Positions 7,312 through 14,419 of a stretch of DNA of 64,000 nucleotides are shown here, piece by piece. A model generated the notes under the pieces. It saw nothing but the letters and a program-made list of their open reading frames with translations. It was not told where the DNA came from and searched no databases. The translations under genes and the position numbers were made by a program. Within the stretch, counting starts at the first letter, position 1. Every line of letters begins with the position of its first letter. The stretch is taken from NCBI RefSeq assembly GCF_001425825.1, contig NZ_LMDM01000048.1, positions 302,321-366,320 of the forward strand, given 5' to 3'. The DNA is from Rhizobacter sp. Root1238. GTDB lineage: Bacteria; Pseudomonadota; Gammaproteobacteria; Burkholderiales; Burkholderiaceae_C.

Positions 7312-9035
7312 AAGGCCTCGATCGCCGCGCGCGGCGTGCAGACGATCGGCTCGCCGCGCACGTTGAACGAGGTGTTGACCAGCACCGGCACGCCGGTCAG
7401 CTCGCCGAAGGCCTTCAGCAGCGCATGGAAGCGCGGGTTGGTGTCGCGGTCCACCGTCTGCACGCGCGCGGTGCGGTCGGTGTGGCAGGCCGACGGGATG
7501 CGGTCGCGCTGGCGCGGCAGCACGTCGTAGGTGAACAGCATGAACGGCGAACGCCCGCCGTTCGCCTCGGCGGGCGCGAACCACTGCGGCAGGTCCTCGA
7601 CCGGAATGGCCGGAGCGACCGGCCGGAAATCCTCGCGGTCCTTCAGCTCGTTCAGCCGCGCCTGCATCTGCGGCGTGATCGGCGACGCGAGGATCGAACG
7701 CGCCCCGAGCGAGCGCGGGCCGAACTCCATGCGCCCCTGGAACCAGCCGACGATGCGGTTGTCGGCCAGCAGCCGCGCCACCTCCTCGGCCAGCGCGTCG
7801 CTGCGACGGTACGGCAGCTTGGCCCAGGTCAGCAGCGCCTCGATCTCGTCGTCCTCGTAGCCCGGGCCGAGGTAGACGTGGTCCATCTGCCAGCGCCGCG
7901 GCGCCATCGTGTTGATCTGTTGCAGTGCGGGGTCGTCGGACTGCTCCGGCGCCAGCCCGCGGCGCTCGCGCGCATCGGTCCACAGCGCGGCGCCGAGCGC
8001 GGTGCCGGCATCGCCGGCGGCCGGCTGCACCCACACCGAATCGAAGATGCCGCTGTCGCGCAGCCGCGTGTTCATCACGCAGTTCAGCGCGACGCCGCCG
8101 GCCATCGCCAGCTGCCGCTCGCCGCTCGCCTCGCGCAGCCAGCCGGCCAGCGCGAGCACGGTGTCTTCGAGCACGTCCTGCAGCGACGCGGCGAGGTCGA
8201 GGTCGCGCTCGGCGAGCTCGCTGCCGGCTTCGCGCTTCGGGCCGACCAGCGCGTGCAGGTCGATCGGCGCCACCGCATAGACGCCGTTGCGGCCGATGTG
8301 CACATGCTCGCGCAGCGCGCCGGCGTAGCGCGGCGTGCCGAGCGCGGCCAGCGCCATCACCTTGTACTCGTCGCTCGAATGCAGGAAGCCCAGGTGCGTG
8401 GTGACCTGCTCGTAGAGCATGCCGAGCGAGCTCGGCATCAGCACCTCGCCGAGCGGCTCGTAGCGGCTGTCGCGGTGGCGGCCGTAAGTGGTGGTCGCAT
8501 GCTCGCCGCGGCCGTCCAGCGTCATCACCGCGCAGCGCGCGAACGGCGCCGCGAGGAACGCGCTCGCCTGGTGGCACACATGGTGGTTGACGAAGTGCCA
8601 GCGGTACGGCGCGTCGTCGGCGCGCACGCCGGCGAGCCGCCGGCGCAGGTGGTGCGGCGCGCCGTCGGCGAGCTGGCGCGGCGCGTTGACGATGTACGCG
8701 GCGAACAGCGGGTCCCAGGGGTTCTCCCACTCGCCGCTTGGCGCCAGCGACGGCTGCATCGGCAGCGTCAACCGGTCGGCGGGACGGTCGCCGAGGAAAT
8801 GCTCCGGGTCGTAGCTGTAGGCCACGTGGTCGACGTCGCGCAGCGTGACGCCGGACTGGCGCAGGCAGAAGTCGATCGCGTGGTACGGCAGCTCCCAGGC
8901 CGAGAACGGCACCGGCCGCTTGCCGTGCTTGATGCGGGTGAAGCGTTCCTCTTCGGCGGCGGCGACGACGATGCCGTCGACCACCAGCGCGGCGGCGGAG
9001 TCGTGGAAGGCGGCATTCAGGCCGAGCGTGATCAT
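7254..9035 (-). CDS. Carbamoyltransferase (NodU/CmcH family)
   Basis: The length of 593 residues is normal for the family. The N-terminal half has GLNAAFHDSAAALV, HHVCHQASAF, MTLDGRGEHATT, SSDEYKVMALAALG and GGVALNCVMNT, the metal and ATP/adenylate-binding signatures. The C-terminal YrdC-like half has GRMEFGPRSLGARSIL and FNVRGEPIV. Family members move a carbamoyl group from carbamoyl phosphate, through carbamoyl-AMP, to a hydroxyl of a sugar or antibiotic. GGAGG lies seven bases before the ATG at 9035. It follows the SDR gene by 14 bases, so the two are co-transcribed. It implies that the glycan made here is O-carbamoylated. Confidence 0.93.
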   Translation of the reverse strand: MITLGLNAAFHDSAAALVVDGIVVAAAEEERFTRIKHGKRPVPFSAWELPYHAIDFCLRQSGVTLRDVDHVAYSYDPEHFLGDRPADRLTLPMQPSLAPSGEWENPWDPLFAAYIVNAPRQLADGAPHHLRRRLAGVRADDAPYRWHFVNHHVCHQASAFLAAPFARCAVMTLDGRGEHATTTYGRHRDSRYEPLGEVLMPSSLGMLYEQVTTHLGFLHSSDEYKVMALAALGTPRYAGALREHVHIGRNGVYAVAPIDLHALVGPKREAGSELAERDLDLAASLQDVLEDTVLALAGWLREASGERQLAMAGGVALNCVMNTRLRDSGIFDSVWVQPAAGDAGTALGAALWTDARERRGLAPEQSDDPALQQINTMAPRRWQMDHVYLGPGYEDDEIEALLTWAKLPYRRSDALAEEVARLLADNRIVGWFQGRMEFGPRSLGARSILASPITPQMQARLNELKDREDFRPVAPAIPVEDLPQWFAPAEANGGRSPFMLFTYDVLPRQRDRIPSACHTDRTARVQTVDRDTNPRFHALLKAFGELTGVPVLVNTSFNVRGEPIVCTPRAAIEAFYSTSLDALAIGSFIVEKG

Positions 9036-9049
9036 CGGTGCGCCTCCGT

Positions 9050-9805
9050 TCACGGCCACGAGGTTTCGCGCATCGGCAGCACGGTCACTTCCGGCACCAC
9101 CGTCTCGTCCGGCTGGCTCAGCACGAAGCGCACCGCGTTGGCGACGTTCAGCGGGTCCTGCAGCACGCCGGGGTCGATGTCCGGGAAGCGGTCCAGCAGG
9201 AACGGCGTGCGCATGCCGCCGGCCACCACCGCCGACACCTTGATGCCCTGCGGCCGCAGCTCGGCATGCAGCGCATGCGACAGCCCGAGCAACCCCCACT
9301 TGGTCGCGTGGTACGCGGCGGCGTTCGGCCACGCCCGCTTCGAGGCGGTCGACGCGATGTTGACGATGTGCCCGCCGCCGCCGCTCGCGGTCTTCGGGCC
9401 CATGATGGCCGCCGCATGCTTGGCGACCAGGAACGGGCCGGTCAGGTTGGTGCGCAGCACGCGCTCCCAGTCGTCGGCGGCCAGTTCGGCGATCGGCACG
9501 GTGATGTCGATCGCGGCGTTGTTGATCACCGCGTCGAGCCGGCCGAAGCGCTCGCGCACCTGCGACAGCATCGCGTGCACCTGCGCGTCGTCGCCGACGT
9601 CCAGCGGCATCGCGACCGCCTCGATGCCGGCATCGGCCAGCACCGCGACGCGGTCCTGCGCGCGTTCGATCGCCAGGTCGGCGATGACCGGCCGCATGCC
9701 GGCCTCGCCCAGCACCTGGGCGATGGCCGCCCCGAGGCCGCGCGAACCGCCGGTGATCACGACCACCTGGCCGTGCAACGAAGGGATGGAAACGGAAGAC
9801 GTCAT
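9050..9805 (-). CDS. Short-chain dehydrogenase/reductase
   Basis: This classical SDR has 251 residues: cofactor loop GGSRGLG at about 18-24, NNAA, catalytic Ser in NIASTASK and the Tyr-x3-Lys of YHATK. AAGGAG precedes the ATG at 9805, and a sigma-54-like promoter lies at 9839-9854, so the SDR and carbamoyltransferase genes can be expressed apart from the exporter gene upstream. The likely role is oxidation or reduction of a sugar or sugar-nucleotide carbon in the glycan pathway. The substrate is unknown. Confidence 0.88.
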   Translation of the reverse strand: MTSSVSIPSLHGQVVVITGGSRGLGAAIAQVLGEAGMRPVIADLAIERAQDRVAVLADAGIEAVAMPLDVGDDAQVHAMLSQVRERFGRLDAVINNAAIDITVPIAELAADDWERVLRTNLTGPFLVAKHAAAIMGPKTASGGGGHIVNIASTASKRAWPNAAAYHATKWGLLGLSHALHAELRPQGIKVSAVVAGGMRTPFLLDRFPDIDPGVLQDPLNVANAVRFVLSQPDETVVPEVTVLPMRETSWP

Positions 9806-9827
9806 GGGCTCTCCTTGAAAATGCCGC

Positions 9828-9842
9828 TGCCCCGACGGGGCA
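9828..9842. terminator. Perfect hairpin between the ABC-fusion gene and the SDR gene
   Basis: TGCCCCGACGGGGCA is a seven-base perfect stem with one base between the arms. On the - strand it is followed by GCGGCATTTT, so it could weakly terminate transcription coming from the exporter gene. It also touches the -12 element of the candidate sigma-54 promoter, which would place it at the transcription start. Confidence 0.4.
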
Positions 9843-9854
9843 CATGGCGTGCCG
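9839..9854 (-). promoter_or_regulatory. Candidate sigma-54 promoter for the SDR-carbamoyltransferase pair
   Basis: On the - strand the site reads CGGCACGCCATGTGCC. It keeps GGCACG in full at -24 and TGC at -12, with GG and GC ten bases apart. The predicted start would leave a leader of about 24 bases containing the AAGGAG ribosome site before the ATG at 9805. Confidence 0.6.
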
Positions 9855-9877
9855 CTGCTGCCGACCCGGCGGGCGTC

Positions 9878-12667
9878 CTACGCCGCGGCCTGCGCCGGCC
9901 CGCCCCGGCCGGCCAGCGTGTACAGCGCCACCACCAGCTCGCGCGGCTCGACCGGCTTCACCAGGTGCACCTGGAAGCCGGCCATCAGCGCGCGCACCCG
10001 GTCGTCGGGCTGCGCGAGGCCGGTCAGCGCGATCGCGGGCATGCGCTGCTCCAGCGGCACGCGGCGCTGGTCCTCGAGGTGGCGCACGCTGCGCATCACC
10101 GCATAGCCGTCCTCGTCGCCGAGCACGATGTCGCAGACCATCGCGGCCGGCCACAGGCTGGCCGGGTGGCGCCCCAGCCAGTCGAGCACCGCGCTGCCGC
10201 TGTCGAACAGCAGCACGTCGGCGCCCTCCACCTCCAGCACCATGCCGAGCGACTCGCGCGCATCGGCGCTGTCGTCGATCACCATCACCCGCAGCCCGGC
10301 CAGCGGCTGCGGCGCCAGCGGCACCACCGGCTGCGTCGGCACCGCATCGGCGACGATCGCGCGCAGCGGCAGCTCGACCCGGTAGCGCATGCCGTTCAGC
10401 GCGCCCGGCGGGTCGATCGAGAAGCTGCCGCCCTGGCGCTCGATGGTCGAGCGCAGCTGCATCGGGTCGAGCGGCGTGTCGGTGCCGTGCGGCAGCGGCA
10501 ATTCGTCGTTGGCGGCGGCCGGCAGCCCGTGGCCGACCGCATGGCGGCCGTCGGTCACGCTCAGGCAGGCACTGCCTTCGCGCCGCTCCAGCTTCAGCTC
10601 GATGCGCCCGCCGGGCGGCGTCGCCTGCACCGCCCACATGCCGAGCTCGCGCAGCACCTGGGCCAGCGTGCTCGGGTCGCCGGTGATGCTGGCGTTGTCG
10701 ATGTCGATGTCGGTGTAGAGCCGCACCTGGCGCGCATCGATGGCGGTGCGCAGCCCGTCGATCGCGTTCGCCACCAGCGCCACCAGGTTGACCGGCTGGC
10801 GCGCCATCTGCCGTTCGAGCCGTTCGAACTCCTGCTGCTGGCGCTGCAGGTTCCACAGCTGCGCATACAGCCCGTCGCGCGCCAGCAGCGCGTCGTGGCG
10901 GCCGCGCTCGACGATGCGGCCCTTGTCGAGCACGACGATCTCGTCGGCATTCACGACGGTCGACAGCCGGTGCGCGATGACCAGCGTGGTGCGGCCCTGC
11001 GCGATGCGGTCGAGCTCGCCCTGGATCGCCCGCTCGGCCCGCGTGTCGAGCGCCGACGTCGCCTCGTCGAAGATCATGATCGGCGGGTTCTTCAGGAAGG
11101 CGCGCGCGATCGCGATGCGCTGCTTCTCGCCGCCCGACAGCTTCATGCCGCGCTCGCCGACCACGGTGTCGTACTGCTGCGGCAGCGACAGGATGAACTC
11201 GTGCACCTGCGCCGCCTTGGCCGCCTCGACCACCTCGGCGATGCCGGCGCCCTGCCGGCCGTAGGCGATGTTGTAGGCAATGGTGTCGTTGAACAGCACG
11301 GTGTCCTGCGGCACCACGCCGATCGCCTCGCGCAGCGACCGGAGCGTCAGCGCGCGCAGGTCCTGGCCGTCGATCGAGATCCGCCCGCCGTTCACCTCGT
11401 ACAGCCGCAGCAGCAGCCGCGCGAGCGTCGACTTGCCGGAGCCGCTGCCGCCGACCACCGCCACCGTGCTGCCGGCCGGCAGCACCAGGTTGACGTCGCT
11501 CAGCACCTGGCGGCCGGCCTCGTACGAGAAGTCGACATGCTCGAAGCTGATCGCCCCGCCGCGCAGCTGCAGCGCGCTGCTGCCGATGCGGTCCTCGATG
11601 TCGGGCTTCTCGTCGAGCAGCGCGAACAGCTTCTCGGTGTTGACCAGCGCATCGCTCGCCTCGCGGAACACGAAGCCGAGCGCGTTCAGCGGCAGGCAGA
11701 CCTGGATCACGTAGGCGTTCAGCAGCACCAGGTCGCCGACCGTCATCAGCCCGCGCACCGTCTGCTGGCCGGCCAGCAGCATCACCGCGGCGACGCCGGC
11801 GGCGATCACCGCGCTCTGCCCGATGTGCAGCGCCGACAGCGTGCGCTGGTTGGTGATGGTGCCGGCCACCCACTGCGCGCAGATCGCGGCATAGCGCTCG
11901 CGCTCGTAGCCTTCGCGCGCATGGCTCTTGACGGTCTCGTAGTTCAGCAGGCTGTCGACCAGCCGGCCGCTGGCGCGCGAATCCATCTCGTTGACGCGGC
12001 GCTGGCGCAGCTCGCGCTGCTGCGTCAGCAGCGTGGTCAGCGCCGCGTAGACGACGAAGGTCGCGACGATGATCAGCGTGAACCACCCGCTGTAGTTGAA
12101 GGCCAGCACGCCCAGCACCGCGACGAACTCGGCCAGCGTCGGCACCACGGTGAACAGCCCGGCGCCGAGCAGGAAGCCGACGCCGCTGGTGCCGCGCTCG
12201 ACCTCGCGGATCAGCTGCCCGGTGTTGCGCTGCACATGGAAGCGCGGGCTCAGCGACATCAGGTGCGCGAAGCTGCGCTCGGACACCGCGGTGACGGTGC
12301 GCTGCGTGACCGGCGCGAACACCAGGTCGCGCAGCTCGGTGAACAGCGTGCCGAGGAAGCGCAGCAGCGCATAGCCGAGCAGCAGGAAGACCGGCACCAC
12401 CAGCACCATCGGCGGGCCGGTGGCCGGCAGGCCCGCCGACGCGGCGGCCGACGCCGCGGCCGCGGCCACCGGCGTGCTCGCCGGTTCGGCCAGCCCGTCC
12501 GGCCGGCTGAACTGGTCGACGATCGCCTTCAGCACCAGCGGCACCACGACGCCGGCGGCCTTCGCGAGGACCAGCAGCCCGAGCGCCAGCGCCGCGCGGC
12601 CGCGGTACTGCCAGGCCGCCGCCCACAGGCCGGCAAACACGCGGCGCCGGTCGAAGCTGGCCGCCAT
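9878..12667 (-). CDS. ABC exporter fused to a degenerate kinase ATPase domain and a receiver domain
   Basis: The protein has 929 residues, against about 600 for ordinary half-size exporters. Residues about 20-345 form the membrane domain, of the Atm1/HMT1 type by its YETVKSH and VFREASDALVNTEKLF segments. The nucleotide-binding domain has Walker A GGSGSGKST at 406-414, signature LSGGE at 510, and an intact DEATSALD. Residues about 620-775 resemble a histidine-kinase ATPase fold, but the N-box asparagine and the DxGxG box are lost and there is no phospho-acceptor histidine. Residues about 793-920 are a complete receiver: acidic pair D798/D799, phospho-acceptor D846 in VCDIVLGDEDG, Lys904 in LVKPVEP. 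It starts 12 bases after rpoN stops and is probably co-transcribed with it. I infer export of a lipid-linked or secreted product, gated by phosphorylation. Confidence 0.9.
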   Translation of the reverse strand: MAASFDRRRVFAGLWAAAWQYRGRAALALGLLVLAKAAGVVVPLVLKAIVDQFSRPDGLAEPASTPVAAAAASAAASAGLPATGPPMVLVVPVFLLLGYALLRFLGTLFTELRDLVFAPVTQRTVTAVSERSFAHLMSLSPRFHVQRNTGQLIREVERGTSGVGFLLGAGLFTVVPTLAEFVAVLGVLAFNYSGWFTLIIVATFVVYAALTTLLTQQRELRQRRVNEMDSRASGRLVDSLLNYETVKSHAREGYERERYAAICAQWVAGTITNQRTLSALHIGQSAVIAAGVAAVMLLAGQQTVRGLMTVGDLVLLNAYVIQVCLPLNALGFVFREASDALVNTEKLFALLDEKPDIEDRIGSSALQLRGGAISFEHVDFSYEAGRQVLSDVNLVLPAGSTVAVVGGSGSGKSTLARLLLRLYEVNGGRISIDGQDLRALTLRSLREAIGVVPQDTVLFNDTIAYNIAYGRQGAGIAEVVEAAKAAQVHEFILSLPQQYDTVVGERGMKLSGGEKQRIAIARAFLKNPPIMIFDEATSALDTRAERAIQGELDRIAQGRTTLVIAHRLSTVVNADEIVVLDKGRIVERGRHDALLARDGLYAQLWNLQRQQQEFERLERQMARQPVNLVALVANAIDGLRTAIDARQVRLYTDIDIDNASITGDPSTLAQVLRELGMWAVQATPPGGRIELKLERREGSACLSVTDGRHAVGHGLPAAANDELPLPHGTDTPLDPMQLRSTIERQGGSFSIDPPGALNGMRYRVELPLRAIVADAVPTQPVVPLAPQPLAGLRVMVIDDSADARESLGMVLEVEGADVLLFDSGSAVLDWLGRHPASLWPAAMVCDIVLGDEDGYAVMRSVRHLEDQRRVPLEQRMPAIALTGLAQPDDRVRALMAGFQVHLVKPVEPRELVVALYTLAGRGGPAQAAA

Positions 12668-12679
12668 CGCCGCGGCCGC

Positions 12680-14209
12680 TCAGGCGGCCGCGCCGTCGCG
12701 CGCCGCCTCCATCTCGTCGGCGCGCCGCCGCCCGACCGAGTCGACCCGCAGCTGGTGCCGGTACTTCGTGACGGTGCGCCGCGCGACCACCAGCCCCTGC
12801 CGCGCGAGCCGCCGGGTGATCTCGGCATCCGACAGCCGCTGCCCCGCTTCCTCGTGCTCCAGCATCTCCTTGATCAGCCCGCGCACCGCCGTGCCGGAGT
12901 AGGCCTGCCCGCCGTCGCCGGCCGTCATCGCACGCGAGAAGAAGTACTTCAGCTCGAACACGCCGCTCGGCGTCGCCATGTACTTGTTGCTCGTCACCCG
13001 CGACACGGTCGACTCGTGCACCCCGACCTCGTCGGCGATCTCGCGCAGCCCGAGCGGCTTCATCGCGGCCGGGCCGTAGTCGAAGAACAGGTGCTGGCGC
13101 TTCACGATCGCCTGCGCGACGCCGAGGATGGTCGCGAAGCGCTGCTCGACGTTGCGCAGCGTCCAGCGCGCCTCGCGCAGCTGCTCGGCCATCTGCGGGT
13201 GCGATTCGTCGCGCTGGCGCGAGAACAGCTCGGCATACACCCGGTGCAGCCGCACGCGCGGCACCACCGCGGGATTCAGCAGCACCAGCCAGCGCGACTG
13301 GCCGCGCCGCACGATGACGTCCGGCGTCACGTAGCGGATGTCGGCATGGCCGAGCCGCCAGCCGGGCCGCGGATCGAGCCGGCGGATCGCGGCACAGGTG
13401 TCGGCCACCAGCGGCAGCGGCCGGTCGAGGAGGCGCGCGAGCGACACCACGTCCTTGCCGGCCAGCGCGTCGAGCCGCTCGCTGATGATGAGCCGCGCCA
13501 GCGCGCGCTGCTGCGGGCAGGCAATGCCGTCGAGCTGCAGCGACAGGCACTCGACCACGTTGCGCGCACCGACGCCGGCCGGTTCGAGCGACTGCACGCG
13601 GCGCAGCGCGATCTGCAGCTCGTCCGGCGAGGCCGGCGGGTCGAGCGCGGTCACCGCGACCAGTTCGTCCAGGTCGTCGAGCCGCAGGTAGCCGTCGTCG
13701 TCGAGCGAATCGACGATGGCCTTGGCCAGCACCAGGTCGCGCGGCGGCAGCGGCAGCACGTTCAACTGGCCGTGCAGCACATCGGCCAGCGAGGTCGGCG
13801 CGGCGACGCGGTTCATCGGCGACGATTCACCATCCTCGGGACGTGGGGAATCGCCGCTGGCGCCGGCGCTGCCCGACAGGTGCCAGTCGTCGTGCTCCTC
13901 GGCCGCATCCGGCCCGCCGACGGCGGGCAGGCCGCCGTCCGGATCGATGCCTTCCGCGGCATCGCGGTCGCCCGCCGCGAGCACGTCGCCGACGGCCGGC
14001 GACGGCAACGCCGCCGACAGCGGCACCTCATCCGACAAGGCCGGGCCATCGTCCTCGGCCGTTTCGAGGAAGGGGTTGCTGTCGAGCGCCTGGCGCACTT
14101 CCTGCGCAAACTCCATCGACGACAGCTGCAGCAGGCGCACCGCTTGCTGGAGACGGGGTGAAAGAGCTTGATGCTGCCGCTGGTCGGCACGCAATATCAA
14201 CGCAGACAT
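12680..14209 (-). CDS. rpoN: RNA polymerase sigma-54 factor
   Basis: This is a full-length sigma-54 of 509 residues. Region I is seen in LSPRLQQAVRLLQLS. An acidic region II follows, then the core-binding region, a helix-turn-helix around EIADEVGVHESTVSRVTSNKY, and the RpoN box ARRTVTKYRH, which varies slightly from the usual ARRTVAKYRE. The start MSALILRADQ at 14209 fits the family. It sits inside a glycan locus rather than with the usual lptB-hpf-ptsN neighbours, so it is probably a second, dedicated RpoN. An almost perfect sigma-54 promoter lies upstream at 14384-14399, which implies autoregulation. The ABC-fusion gene follows 12 bases later. Confidence 0.95.
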   Translation of the reverse strand: MSALILRADQRQHQALSPRLQQAVRLLQLSSMEFAQEVRQALDSNPFLETAEDDGPALSDEVPLSAALPSPAVGDVLAAGDRDAAEGIDPDGGLPAVGGPDAAEEHDDWHLSGSAGASGDSPRPEDGESSPMNRVAAPTSLADVLHGQLNVLPLPPRDLVLAKAIVDSLDDDGYLRLDDLDELVAVTALDPPASPDELQIALRRVQSLEPAGVGARNVVECLSLQLDGIACPQQRALARLIISERLDALAGKDVVSLARLLDRPLPLVADTCAAIRRLDPRPGWRLGHADIRYVTPDVIVRRGQSRWLVLLNPAVVPRVRLHRVYAELFSRQRDESHPQMAEQLREARWTLRNVEQRFATILGVAQAIVKRQHLFFDYGPAAMKPLGLREIADEVGVHESTVSRVTSNKYMATPSGVFELKYFFSRAMTAGDGGQAYSGTAVRGLIKEMLEHEEAGQRLSDAEITRRLARQGLVVARRTVTKYRHQLRVDSVGRRRADEMEAARDGAAA

Positions 14210-14383
14210 GGGACGCAGCCTCCGGTCTCGTGTGAGTTTCAGATGCACTGAAAAGGCAAGGCCCATGCCGCCCACCGGAATCGAGACTGTTTTTGTTGCG
14301 CTGCCTGCGGGGAAGGCGGCTTCGGCCGTCGCCGCCGCCGCCGCGACACCCGCACGCCGGTTTCCGCTTCCAGCACTTTTTGC

Positions 14384-14399
14384 TGCAATCGGCGTGCCG
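14384..14399 (-). promoter_or_regulatory. Near-consensus sigma-54 promoter upstream of rpoN
   Basis: On the - strand the site reads CGGCACGCCGATTGCA, matching TGGCACG-N4-TTGCA at every defined position except the first T. It points at rpoN and predicts a leader of about 160 bases. It lies 20 bases before the start of the divergent kinase gene. Confidence 0.75.
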
Positions 14400-14419
14400 C
14401 AACCGGACGGGCCGCCGCG

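Noticed and set aside
9036..13550. Open frame extending the carbamoyltransferase far upstream through SDR, exporter and rpoN
   Set aside because: High GC leaves long stop-free frames. The genuine genes in other frames have intact catalytic motifs, and the carbamoyltransferase has a good ribosome site at 9035.
14254..14269. Sigma-54-like AGGCAAGGCCCATGCC upstream of the hybrid kinase
   Set aside because: It has GG/GC spacing, but only about 12 of 16 positions agree and TTGC is not kept; such matches occur by chance at this GC content.
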